From Lachnospiraceae bacterium (GTDB taxonomy: Bacteria; Bacillota; Clostridia; Lachnospirales; Anaerotignaceae): a DNA stretch of 64,000 nucleotides. The position numbers and the translations under genes are program-made. The stretch lies in contig DPJA01000038.1 of the NCBI GenBank assembly GCA_003543235.1, forward strand, positions 10,413 to 74,412, read 5' to 3'. The notes under the pieces are model-generated. The model was not told the origin of the DNA, ran no database searches, and saw only the letters and a program-made list of their open reading frames with translations. Position 1 is the first letter of the stretch; each line of letters opens with the position of its first letter. Below, piece after piece: positions 7,088 to 14,719 of the stretch.

Positions 7088-8827
7088 TTAAAGTAACTTA
7101 ATAAGCTCTTCTAACTCTTCTGATAATTTTTTTGCAGCCTCAAAATTAGCATCTTTCAAAGCCAATTCTATTTTTGTTTCAACTGCTTTTTTCTTTTGTT
7201 CAATTTCTAAATAGTCTTTATCAAAATGACTGGCATAAATCATTTTTCTAAATTTTCGCATACTCATTTTTCTAATTGTTTTATCTTTAATAATTAAAAC
7301 ATAATCCATACAGTTTGTTATAGAATAGTAATCATGTGAAATCATTAGGATTGCACCGTTATAGTTTTCTATGGCTTTTTCAAGTGCTATTTGTGAATAG
7401 GTATCCAAATGACTTGTCGGTTCATCCAGAAGCAACAAGTTTGCTTTACCAGCAGCAACTTTAGCCAATTGAAGTATATTTTTTTCTCCGCCAGATAAAG
7501 ATTCTATCTTTTGCTCAATGACTTCTTCGTCAAAACCGTAGTTTGAAATATATAATTTAATATCTTCATAAGTTTTAAATCCTGCAGCAAAGAATTCTTC
7601 AAGTATTGTGTTGGACTCATTTAATATTTCTCCGTGAAGCTGAGATAAATAAGCTACTTCAACATCACAATTTATTTCAATGGAATTACAATTGTTTTTA
7701 AAGATTTCACGCAATAAGGTGGTTTTGCCAGTGCCATTTGGACCGATTAGAGCCACTTTATCAGTAGATTTAATCTCAAAGTCAACATTTTCTAAAAGCA
7801 TTTCATCAAAAGAGATACTGTGATTATTAACTTTTAAAGCAATAGTTTCTTCAATTTCGTTGTCGGTAACTAAATTAATATCTGGTTGTTTAATATCTAC
7901 AAAAGGTGCTTTAATTCTACGTGCTTCTAATCTTTCTTGAATTTTAACTCTAGCTTTCAGAGATTTCCCTTTTGAAGCTTCAGCGTGATTAGTTGCGATA
8001 GTTCTTAGTTTATTAATTAAGATTTCGTTTCTCGCAATTTCTTCATTATCAGCAATGGCAAGTTCTTGTAATTCAATTTTGGTTTGAAGTAATGATAAGT
8101 TATAATCAATATATCTTCCATCAAACTCTTGCAGCTCCATGTTTTCAAGATGTATAATCTTGTTAAAGCAATGATTCAATAAATATCTGTTGTGGGTAAT
8201 AATTAACATTATTCCTTTGTGAGAATTAATTAGATTTTTGAGGGAATTCAGGTTTTCAAAATCCAAAAACACGTCTGGTTCATCCATAATCATTAAGTCT
8301 GGGCTATTAAGCATTTCCTTAATTACTTGAACAAGTTTAAATTCTCCGCCACTAAGTTCGGACATCATCAAATCTTTATGCTTAATTAGGTTTGCTAGAT
8401 TTAGCTTCTTATTAATGTTGCTTTCAAAATTATCCCCACCAATTGCATTAAATGCGTCTAATACTTGCTGGTATTTTTCTAGTAACAAATCAATATCTGA
8501 AGCTGTTTCCATTTCAGTACAAATAGCTGTTAATTCATTTTGCAGCTTAATAAATTCTTCGCCTATATACTGGAAAACTGTGGTATCTTTTGTTTTGTCT
8601 AGTCGTGAAAACTGACTTACATACCCAATTCTGCAATTTTGGTCCATCTCTAATTTACCATCAAACATATATCCTTCAGGATTCATAATTATATTTATCA
8701 GTGTACTTTTTCCACTGCCACTTGTTCCTATAAAAGCACAATGTTGGCCGTCTTCTAAAGTAAATGAAATTTTATTATATAAATCCTTTTGCGGAAATGA
8801 GTAGGACAAGTTATCAACTTTTATCAT
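7088..8827 (-). CDS. ABC-F family ATPase (probable ribosome-associated or antibiotic-resistance type)
   Basis: The protein is 579 aa starting at the ATG complementary to 8825-8827, behind AGAGG; a GTG seven codons upstream is in frame but less likely. It has two nucleotide-binding domains and no membrane segment: Walker A GTSGSGKST and GPNGTGKTT, signature LSGGE in both. The linker between domains is rich in charged helices (about residues 240-320), as in ABC-F proteins that enter the ribosomal E site. The first Walker B reads MDEPDVFLDF rather than the usual DEPTNHLD; the second is normal (DEPTSHLD). The C-terminus ends in an amphipathic helix (NFEAAKKLSEELEELIKLL) resembling a UVR motif. 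The gene is preceded by a leader ORF and an attenuator, the arrangement seen at drug-induced ABC-F genes. Drug specificity cannot be stated. Confidence 0.85.
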   Translation of the reverse strand: MIKVDNLSYSFPQKDLYNKISFTLEDGQHCAFIGTSGSGKSTLINIIMNPEGYMFDGKLEMDQNCRIGYVSQFSRLDKTKDTTVFQYIGEEFIKLQNELTAICTEMETASDIDLLLEKYQQVLDAFNAIGGDNFESNINKKLNLANLIKHKDLMMSELSGGEFKLVQVIKEMLNSPDLMIMDEPDVFLDFENLNSLKNLINSHKGIMLIITHNRYLLNHCFNKIIHLENMELQEFDGRYIDYNLSLLQTKIELQELAIADNEEIARNEILINKLRTIATNHAEASKGKSLKARVKIQERLEARRIKAPFVDIKQPDINLVTDNEIEETIALKVNNHSISFDEMLLENVDFEIKSTDKVALIGPNGTGKTTLLREIFKNNCNSIEINCDVEVAYLSQLHGEILNESNTILEEFFAAGFKTYEDIKLYISNYGFDEEVIEQKIESLSGGEKNILQLAKVAAGKANLLLLDEPTSHLDTYSQIALEKAIENYNGAILMISHDYYSITNCMDYVLIIKDKTIRKMSMRKFRKMIYASHFDKDYLEIEQKKKAVETKIELALKDANFEAAKKLSEELEELIKLL

Positions 8828-8848
8828 ATTATTACCTCTCTTTATCAC

Positions 8849-8902
8849 TTAAAAAGAGCCTATAAAAATAAGCTCTTTAACATACAATCTTACCATTCGC
8901 AT
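8849..8902 (-). CDS. 17-codon leader ORF of the ABC-F gene
   Basis: On the minus strand ATG (8902-8900) opens a 17-codon frame, MRMVRLYVKELIFIGSF, ending in TAA at 8851-8849, just before the ABC-F ribosome site. The frame runs through both arms of the terminator hairpin (8878-8853), so a ribosome translating or stalling here would affect that hairpin. No strong Shine-Dalgarno is visible. A second mini-ORF (8934-8911, MSFLHNN) lies upstream. That it is translated is an inference. Confidence 0.5.
   Translation of the reverse strand: MRMVRLYVKELIFIGSF
8851..8878 (-). terminator. Attenuator-type terminator in the ABC-F leader
   Basis: On the minus strand AAAGAGC (8878-8872) pairs with GCTCTTT (8859-8853), with T residues continuing to 8851. 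It lies downstream of the promoter and 24 bases before the ABC-F start codon, so it would stop transcription before the gene unless the leader is remodelled. ABC-F resistance genes such as vmlR and lmo0919 are known to use this logic. Confidence 0.65.
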
Positions 8903-8921
8903 TTTTGCAATTAATTATTAT

Positions 8922-8949
8922 GTAAAAACGACATTCTTTTTGTTTTTAC
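8922..8949 (-). repeat. Second hairpin in the ABC-F leader
   Basis: On the minus strand GTAAAAAC (8949-8942) pairs with GTTTTTAC (8929-8922) around a 12-base loop that contains the ATG of a 7-codon mini-ORF (8934-8911). It may take part in alternative folding of the leader; no alternative pairing with the terminator is obvious by eye. Confidence 0.4.
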
Positions 8950-8956
8950 CGTTGAT

Positions 8957-8985
8957 AGCATAACATTTTTTTTGCATAATTTCAA
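8957..8985 (-). promoter_or_regulatory. Promoter of the ABC-F gene
   Basis: On the minus strand TTGAAA (8985-8980), a 17-base spacer and TATGCT (8962-8957) form a good sigma-A promoter. The predicted leader is about 120 nt and holds both mini-ORFs and the attenuator. Confidence 0.7.
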
Positions 8986-9022
8986 TCATTTCATTTTAAA
9001 GATTTTCCTGACAGCATTTAAA

Positions 9023-9051
9023 TTGACAAACTAAATAAAATTTGCTATTAT
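9023..9051 (+). promoter_or_regulatory. Promoter of the thiSFGHE operon
   Basis: TTGACA (9023-9028), a 17-base spacer ending in an extended -10 TGC, and TATTAT (9046-9051). The predicted start is near 9058, giving a leader of about 98 nt before thiS. Confidence 0.8.
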
Positions 9052-9072
9052 TATTTCAGAGTGTTGATTTTT

Positions 9073-9128
9073 AAGGTCACACGAAGGGGCGCACCACCAT
9101 TGGTACGTTCTTTTGTGTGGCCTTTTTT
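9073..9128 (+). terminator. Leader terminator/attenuator ahead of thiS
   Basis: AAGGTCACACGAA (9073-9085) can pair over 13 positions, with two G-T pairs, with 9112-9124, and a T-run follows to 9128. The 26-base loop holds a second small stem (ACCA/TGGT with flanking CG pairs). It lies between promoter and thiS, so it must be bypassed for expression. No CTGAGA or other TPP-riboswitch core is present and the leader is too short for one. The ligand or factor is unknown. Confidence 0.7.
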
Positions 9129-9155
9129 AGTTTTCCAAAAAAAGGAGGTGTCTTT

Positions 9156-9353
9156 ATGGCTAGAATAAACGGCAAAAATATTGAAATTTCTCAAAATATT
9201 ACTGTATTACAATATATTGAACAACAGGAGCTTAACCTATCGGTTATTGCTGTAGAATATAATGGTAATATTCTTCCTAAATCACAATATGGGGAAAAAG
9301 TAATAAAATCGTGCGATGTGATAGAAATAGTTAATTTTGTAGGTGGTGGTTGA
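9156..9353 (+). CDS. thiS: Sulfur carrier protein ThiS
   Basis: The protein is 65 aa; ATG 9156 follows AGGAGGTG, and an upstream in-frame GTG inside the leader terminator is rejected. It is a small beta-grasp protein with the family's IAVEYNGNILPKSQY block and a C-terminal GGG. The C-terminal Gly-Gly is adenylated by ThiF and converted to a thiocarboxylate, which gives sulfur to ThiG for thiazole formation. First gene of the thi operon. Confidence 0.93.
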   Translation: MARINGKNIEISQNITVLQYIEQQELNLSVIAVEYNGNILPKSQYGEKVIKSCDVIEIVNFVGGG

Positions 9354-9354
9354 T

Positions 9355-10164
9355 GTGAAAATTATTTTAAATGGAAAACCTTGCAATATCCAGTGTTGTT
9401 CAATCTACAAACTATGTGATATTTTTTTCAAAGATATTCAAAAAACTGCAGTTATTGTCAATGGTTTTCAAATAAATGAAGACAGAGATTTAAAGGAAAA
9501 TGATGAGGTTTTCCTTATTGATAAACATAAAATGCCTAATGAAAATGAATTTTCTGCTATGCTTTATGCAAGGCATACACCTAATGTTCACCAAAAAATC
9601 AAAAATTCTAGAGTTGCCATTGCGGGCTTGGGTGGGCTTGGTTCACATATTGCCATTTCACTTGCAAGAACAGGCGTAGGATGTCTTCATCTTATTGATT
9701 TTGATGTTGTTGAGCCTAGTAATTTAAACCGTCAGCAATATATGATTTGCCACTTGGGAATGGCTAAAACCGACGCTTTAAAGGCAGAAATAGCTCAAAT
9801 TAATCCATTTATACAAATAATTACTCATAACATAAAAATAAATGAAGGCAATATTTGTGAGATTTTCAAAGATGACCCTATTATTTGTGAAGCATTTGAT
9901 AATCCAAAAGAAAAGGCAATTCTTGTTAACGGAATTTTATCTCAATATGCTGACAAAAAAATTGTTGCTTCTTCGGGTATGGCAGGTTTTGACAGCTCAA
10001 ATTCCATTGTTACACGCAAAATAAATGACAAGTTTTATATTTGCGGCGATGGTGTTACGGAAGCAAAAGAAGGCAGGGGACTTATGTCGCCTAGAGTTTC
10101 AATTTGTGCAGGGCATCAGGCAAATATGATATTAAGGCTTATTTTAGGCTGCGATAATGTTTAA
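9355..10164 (+). CDS. thiF: ThiS adenylyltransferase ThiF with N-terminal ThiS-like domain
   Basis: The protein is 269 aa. The most likely start is GTG 9355, one base after the thiS stop, using an AGGTGGTGG site inside the end of thiS. Residues 1-60 form a ThiS-like beta-grasp domain without a terminal Gly-Gly, a fusion known in clostridial ThiF. Residues from about 80 are the E1/MoeB/ThiF fold: ATP-binding AGLGGLGSHIA, then DFDVVEPSNLNRQQY with the conserved Arg-Gln, and a late SPRVSICAGHQAN block. It activates the ThiS C-terminus with ATP. Confidence 0.9.
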   Translation: MKIILNGKPCNIQCCSIYKLCDIFFKDIQKTAVIVNGFQINEDRDLKENDEVFLIDKHKMPNENEFSAMLYARHTPNVHQKIKNSRVAIAGLGGLGSHIAISLARTGVGCLHLIDFDVVEPSNLNRQQYMICHLGMAKTDALKAEIAQINPFIQIITHNIKINEGNICEIFKDDPIICEAFDNPKEKAILVNGILSQYADKKIVASSGMAGFDSSNSIVTRKINDKFYICGDGVTEAKEGRGLMSPRVSICAGHQANMILRLILGCDNV

Positions 10165-10191
10165 AGTTTAATTAATTAAGGAGAATATATA

Positions 10192-10968
10192 ATGAATAAT
10201 CAAAAAGATTTACTAACAATTGGTGGACACGAATTTACATCTCGTTTTATTTTGGGTTCGGGGAAATACTCACTTGACTTAATCAATGCAGCAGTTAAAA
10301 ATGCTGGAGCTCAGATGATTACATTGGCTCTAAGACGTGCCAATGGCGGGAAAGTTGCCAATATTTTGGATTACATTCCAAAAAATGTAACACTTCTTCC
10401 TAACACTTCGGGTGCACGTAATGCAGAAGAAGCTGTCCGTATTGCACGTATTTCAAGAGAACTGGGCTGTGGAGATTTTGTTAAAATTGAAATCATAAGA
10501 GACACAAAATATCTTCTTCCAGACAATGCAGAAACAATTAAAGCTACAGAAATTCTTGCAAAAGAAGGATTTATCGTAATGCCTTATATGTACCCAGACC
10601 TTAATACCGCTCGTGACCTGAAGAATGCAGGTGCTGCTTGTATTATGCCTCTAGGTTCTCCTATTGGAACAAACAAGGGTCTTTGCACAAAGGAGTTTAT
10701 TCAGATAATTATTAATGAAGTTGATCTTCCTGTAATAGTTGATGCAGGCATTGGCAGACCTTCACAAGCCTGCGAAGCTATGGAGATGGGTGCGGCCGCT
10801 GTTATGGCAAACACAGCTATTGCAACAGCAGGTGATATTCCGGCAATGGCAGAGGCATTTAGAAAAGCTATTGAATCAGGACGTACTGCATATTTATCAG
10901 GTCTTGGTAGAATTCTTAATGAAGGCAGTTCAGCTTCTTCGCCTATTACAGGATTTTTGCAGGATTAA
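10192..10968 (+). CDS. thiG: Thiazole synthase ThiG
   Basis: The protein is 258 aa with ATG behind AAGGAG. It is a TIM barrel with the family's FILGSGKYS start, ITLALRR block and C-terminal phosphate-binding loops PVIVDAGIGRPSQACEAMEMG and AVMANTAIA. It condenses 1-deoxy-D-xylulose 5-phosphate, dehydroglycine from ThiH and ThiS thiocarboxylate to thiazole phosphate. Length is normal. Confidence 0.95.
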   Translation: MNNQKDLLTIGGHEFTSRFILGSGKYSLDLINAAVKNAGAQMITLALRRANGGKVANILDYIPKNVTLLPNTSGARNAEEAVRIARISRELGCGDFVKIEIIRDTKYLLPDNAETIKATEILAKEGFIVMPYMYPDLNTARDLKNAGAACIMPLGSPIGTNKGLCTKEFIQIIINEVDLPVIVDAGIGRPSQACEAMEMGAAAVMANTAIATAGDIPAMAEAFRKAIESGRTAYLSGLGRILNEGSSASSPITGFLQD

Positions 10969-10981
10969 GGAGGAATTTAAA

Positions 10982-12142
10982 ATGGAAGAAAGAATTAATC
11001 ATATGGAATATCTTCCAGGGATGGAAGTTATAAAGTCTGAAATAATGGATAAGGTTATTAGCTATAGGAATGAGTATGACAAAGATAACTACACAGACGA
11101 AGACGTAAAATGTGCATTACAGAAAGACGTTTTATCTCCTGATGATTTTGCGGCTTTGCTTTCGCCAGCAGCTTTAGACCATCTTGAAGAAATGGCACAG
11201 AGGGCAAAAGTGGAAACGAATAAGCATTTTGGTAACTCAATTAATATGTTTACACCTCTTTATATTTCAAACTACTGTGAAAACTACTGCATTTATTGCG
11301 GATTTAACTGTCACAATAAAATCAACCGTTCATGCCTAAACACTGAAGAAATAGAACATGAAATGAAGGCAATTGCAAAGACAGGTCTGCAAGAAATACT
11401 TATTCTTACAGGTGAAAGCAGGTACAAGTCTGATGTAAAATACATAGGAGAAGCTTGTAAAATTGCACGAAAATATTTTAAAGTCATAGGTGTGGAAGTT
11501 TATCCTATGAATACGGATGAATATGCCTACCTTCACCAATGTGGCGTTGACTATGTTACTGTTTTTCAGGAAACATACAACTCCGACAAATATGAAACAC
11601 TTCATCTTGAAGGTCACAAAAGAATTTTTCCTTACCGTTTTGATACACAAGAAAGAGCTATTATGGCTGGAATACGTGGTGTTGGTCTGGCAGCACTTTT
11701 GGGTCTTGATGATTTTAGAAAAGACGCATTTGCAACAGGTATGCACGGTTACCTTTTACAGAAAAAATATCCTCATGCAGAAATTGCTTTTTCTTGTCCT
11801 CGCTTGCGTCCTATTATAAACAATGAAAAAATTAATCCGAAGGATGTCCATGAACGTCAGCTTTTACAGATTATCTGTGCTTACAGAATTTTCATGCCAT
11901 TTGCAAGCATTACTATTTCCACACGTGAACGTGAAGGGTTCAGAAACAACGTTATAAATATTGCTGCAACCAAAATATCAGCAGGCGTTAAGGTTGATAT
12001 TGGTAGCCATGATGAAGAAAGCCAACACGCAAAGGGTGATGGTCAATTTGAAATTTCCGATAAAAGAAACGTTGAAGAAGTGTTTAACGCAATTTTAGAA
12101 AAAGGTCTTCAACCAGTTATGAGTGATTACATTTATGTGTAA
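10982..12142 (+). CDS. thiH: 2-iminoacetate synthase ThiH (radical SAM)
   Basis: The protein is 386 aa; ATG 10982 follows AAGGAGGAATTTAAA, and earlier in-frame starts lie inside thiG. The radical-SAM motif CENYCIYC (CxxxCxxC) is near residue 103, after the FTPLYISNYC block typical of ThiH. It cleaves tyrosine to dehydroglycine (2-iminoacetate) and p-cresol for ThiG. Use of ThiH rather than the oxygen-dependent ThiO fits an anaerobe. Confidence 0.95.
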   Translation: MEERINHMEYLPGMEVIKSEIMDKVISYRNEYDKDNYTDEDVKCALQKDVLSPDDFAALLSPAALDHLEEMAQRAKVETNKHFGNSINMFTPLYISNYCENYCIYCGFNCHNKINRSCLNTEEIEHEMKAIAKTGLQEILILTGESRYKSDVKYIGEACKIARKYFKVIGVEVYPMNTDEYAYLHQCGVDYVTVFQETYNSDKYETLHLEGHKRIFPYRFDTQERAIMAGIRGVGLAALLGLDDFRKDAFATGMHGYLLQKKYPHAEIAFSCPRLRPIINNEKINPKDVHERQLLQIICAYRIFMPFASITISTREREGFRNNVINIAATKISAGVKVDIGSHDEESQHAKGDGQFEISDKRNVEEVFNAILEKGLQPVMSDYIYV

Positions 12143-12743
12143 TGAGATAATTTGTGTAACAAACCGCAAGCTATGCAAAATAGATTTTCTAAAACAAATT
12201 GAATTGGTGGCTTCATCAGGAGTGGATAAAATAATTCTAAGGGAAAAAGATTTATCAGAAGAAGAATACCTTTCTATTGCCAAAAAGGTTATAAATATTT
12301 GTATGAAAAATAATACTGAATGTATACTTCATTCATTTATAAATATTGCGAAAAGACTTGATTATAAAAAAATACATCTTCCTCTTCACGTTTTACAAAG
12401 CAAACATGGTGAAATCAGTGATTTTGACGCAATTGGAGCATCTACACATAGCTTAGATGAGGCTGAAGAAGCAATAAAATATGGAGCAAAATATATTACA
12501 GTTGGTCATATTTTTCAAACAAATTGCAAGAAAGGTTTACCTCCCAGAGGATTGGAATTTTTATCATCTATATGCAAATCGGCAAATTTACCCATTTATG
12601 CCATTGGTGGAATAAACGCAGAGAATGCACATTTAGCATTTGAAAATGGTGCCTCGGGAGTATGCCTTATGTCGGAATTTATGGAAAGCCTCAAGCCTTA
12701 TGAAATTGTGCAAAAAATAAAAAATGCAGAAATTCAAGTATAA
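12135..12743 (+). CDS. Thiamine-phosphate synthase / thiazole tautomerase family (ThiE/TenI)
   Basis: The protein is 202 aa from ATG 12135, overlapping the end of thiH by 8 bases. It is a small TIM barrel with ILREKDLSEEEY near the N-terminus, GASTHSLDEAEEA, ITVGHIFQTNCKKGLPPRG and YAIGGINAENA, the phosphate-binding blocks of ThiE/TenI proteins. ThiE couples thiazole phosphate to HMP diphosphate; TenI aromatises the thiazole. The HIF-T loop and the lack of a clear GVHLGQ-type segment lean towards TenI, but the operon position fits either. No thiC or thiD is in the window. Confidence 0.8.
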   Translation: MCNEIICVTNRKLCKIDFLKQIELVASSGVDKIILREKDLSEEEYLSIAKKVINICMKNNTECILHSFINIAKRLDYKKIHLPLHVLQSKHGEISDFDAIGASTHSLDEAEEAIKYGAKYITVGHIFQTNCKKGLPPRGLEFLSSICKSANLPIYAIGGINAENAHLAFENGASGVCLMSEFMESLKPYEIVQKIKNAEIQV

Positions 12744-12860
12744 AAATGTGCATACAACCCTAGAGAAAAATAACATTTAATGTATATTAAAATTTATATT
12801 ATTAAAACTCCTATAAAATAACTAGCAAATCTTAAATATTTATTAATCCAATTAATTCCA

Positions 12861-12889
12861 TTGAATTTTAAGGAAATTATGTTTATAAT
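12861..12889 (+). promoter_or_regulatory. Promoter of the secreted GH10-like gene
   Basis: TTGAAT (12861-12866), a 17-base spacer and TATAAT (12884-12889) lie 40 bases before the ATG at 12929. Confidence 0.7.
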
Positions 12890-12928
12890 TAGCACAGTAT
12901 TAAATATTTAACATATAGGAGATTTTAT

Positions 12929-14566
12929 ATGAAAAAGCTTATTAGCATACTTTTGGCAATGTCAATGATATTTAGCATGGCAATGACTACTATCTTTGCT
13001 TCCGACAATACTCAGGACATGAGGGCGGTTTGGATTTCATCTGTATACAATATTGATTTTCCATCGGTGAATAACAAGGGCAATGCGGCAGCACAAAAGG
13101 CTGAGTTCTCTGAAAAATTAGATAAATATAAAGCGGCGGGAATAAACACTGTTATTGTGCAGGTTCGTCCTATGGGCGATGCACTATATTCGTCAAACCT
13201 TAATCCATGGAGTGCGGTTCTTACAGGAAAACAAGGCAAAAATCCTGGGTACGACCCATTGGAATATATGGTGCAGGAGGCTCATAAACGTGGAATGAAG
13301 ATACAAGCGTGGCTTAACCCATACCGAATCACTACATCTGGCACAGATGTGTCCGCTTTGGCAGACGGAAACATTGCCAAAGAACATCCCGAATGGCTTT
13401 TAAAATATAACGGTGCATTAACACTTAACCCTGCAATTGAAGAAGTTAAACAGTTTATTTGTGATACAGTTGCTGAAATCGTTGAAAATTACGATGTGGA
13501 TGGAATACATTTCGATGATTATTTTTATCCAGCTGGCTATCCACTTAAAAATGGTGAAACCAATGACGGAAGCGAAGCAAACCAACGACGTACTGACGTA
13601 AACGACCTTATTAAGCGAGTACACAGCACTGTCAAAAGCTGTAATTCATCAGTGGTTTTTGGTGTAAGCCCTATGGGCATATATAAGGATGTAACTACCG
13701 ACAGTTATACAATTAAAGGCTCACAAAGTTATTACACTGTGTTTGCAGACAGCCTTGCATGGGTAAATAATGGATGGGTAGACTACATAGTTCCACAGGT
13801 TTACTGGGAAACAACTCATTCTACAGCGGCATATGAAAATGTTGTAAATTGGTGGAATAGCCAAATGAATGGAACAAATGTAAAGCTTTACATAGGTGAG
13901 GGAATATATAAGGATGCTATTGCATCGGAGATAGGAACGCATCTTTCCATATGCGATAAATATTCAAATATAAGCGGAAATTTCTACTATAATTCAAGTA
14001 ATCTTTTAGCCAACAGAAAAGAGTGTTTAGATACATTAACAAAAATCTATAGTTCAGCAGCATCTGTTCCAGACAATACAGATGCAACTAATGAAAATTC
14101 TTCAACTGTAACACCGCCTTTAGTTAACAACAAACCTGTTGAGGCGGTAAGTACCAAGTCAACAGTGTTTATAGATGGAGTTAAAACTGATTTTGAAGCT
14201 TATAACATAGAGGGCTATAATTATTTTAAACTTAGAGATATTGCATATGCTGTAAGTGGAACAGATAAGAAGTTTGACACCATTTGGAATGAAGATTCAC
14301 AATCAATTAATATGGTTACAAAAAAACCATACTCAGTCGTAGGCGGAGAACTTGTAGCAAGCAGTTCAGCAAAAACTAAAACAGCCATAACCTCTGAGGT
14401 GTTGCTACAGGTTAACGGTGTGCGTACATATTGTGATGTGTATAATATAGACGGATACAATTATTTTAAACTAAGGGATGTGGCAAAGGCAATTAATTTT
14501 GGTGTGGTTTGGAGTGAGGAACTTAATTCCATAGGCATAATTACTTTAGTTGGATACAATGAATAA
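12929..14566 (+). CDS. Secreted GH10-like (DUF187) glycoside hydrolase with C-terminal stalk repeats
   Basis: The protein is 545 aa. The N-terminus MKKLISILLAMSMIF with a following TIFAS is a signal peptide. Residues of about 28-375 form a DUF187/GH10-like domain: MRAVWISSVYNIDFP, VIVQVRPMGDALY, KIQAWLNPYR, VDGIHFDDYFYP and DYIVPQVYWE. After a Ser/Thr/Asn-rich linker come two copies of a copper-amine-oxidase-N-like repeat, each with the motif YNYFKLRD (near residues 430 and 510). DUF187 proteins are thought to act on cell-wall or exopolymer glycans; the exact substrate is not established. It is a single-gene unit with its own promoter and terminator. Confidence 0.8.
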   Translation: MKKLISILLAMSMIFSMAMTTIFASDNTQDMRAVWISSVYNIDFPSVNNKGNAAAQKAEFSEKLDKYKAAGINTVIVQVRPMGDALYSSNLNPWSAVLTGKQGKNPGYDPLEYMVQEAHKRGMKIQAWLNPYRITTSGTDVSALADGNIAKEHPEWLLKYNGALTLNPAIEEVKQFICDTVAEIVENYDVDGIHFDDYFYPAGYPLKNGETNDGSEANQRRTDVNDLIKRVHSTVKSCNSSVVFGVSPMGIYKDVTTDSYTIKGSQSYYTVFADSLAWVNNGWVDYIVPQVYWETTHSTAAYENVVNWWNSQMNGTNVKLYIGEGIYKDAIASEIGTHLSICDKYSNISGNFYYNSSNLLANRKECLDTLTKIYSSAASVPDNTDATNENSSTVTPPLVNNKPVEAVSTKSTVFIDGVKTDFEAYNIEGYNYFKLRDIAYAVSGTDKKFDTIWNEDSQSINMVTKKPYSVVGGELVASSSAKTKTAITSEVLLQVNGVRTYCDVYNIDGYNYFKLRDVAKAINFGVVWSEELNSIGIITLVGYNE

Positions 14567-14615
14567 ACGAGAAAAAAGTATAGAAATTAAGCATTGCTTG
14601 CATTAGATAATATTG

Positions 14616-14656
14616 AAAGTGGTATCTACCAACATTTTGTAGATGCCACTTTTTTT
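14616..14656 (+). terminator. Intrinsic terminator
   Basis: AAAGTGGTATCTAC (14616-14629) pairs over 14 positions with GTAGATGCCACTTT (14639-14652), followed by a T-run. It ends the GH10-like gene. Confidence 0.85.
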
Positions 14657-14657
14657 A

Positions 14658-14686
14658 TTGACACCTAAGGCTTTGTACTATAAAAT
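14658..14686 (+). promoter_or_regulatory. Promoter of the MoxR/VWA operon
   Basis: TTGACA (14658-14663), a 17-base spacer and TAAAAT (14681-14686); TATAAA two bases upstream is an alternative -10 with a 15-base spacer. Confidence 0.6.
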
Positions 14687-14719
14687 GAACATAATTTTAA
14701 TTTTTTGGAGGTAATAAAA

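Noticed and set aside
8828..8848. GTG start for the ABC-F protein seven codons upstream
   Set aside because: It directly follows the leader ORF stop and would place the AGAGG ribosome site inside the coding region; the family usually begins at MIKVDNL.
9058..9155. TPP riboswitch before thiS
   Set aside because: Expected from gene content, but the leader has no CTGAGA or matching second conserved block and is under 100 nt.
11336..11746. 136-aa frame on the minus strand
   Set aside because: It lies wholly inside thiH in another frame, with no ribosome site and cysteine/phenylalanine-rich composition typical of shadow frames.
12123..12135. GTG start for the ThiE/TenI gene at 12123
   Set aside because: It lies deeper inside thiH; ATG 12135 gives the normal length and a tight overlap.
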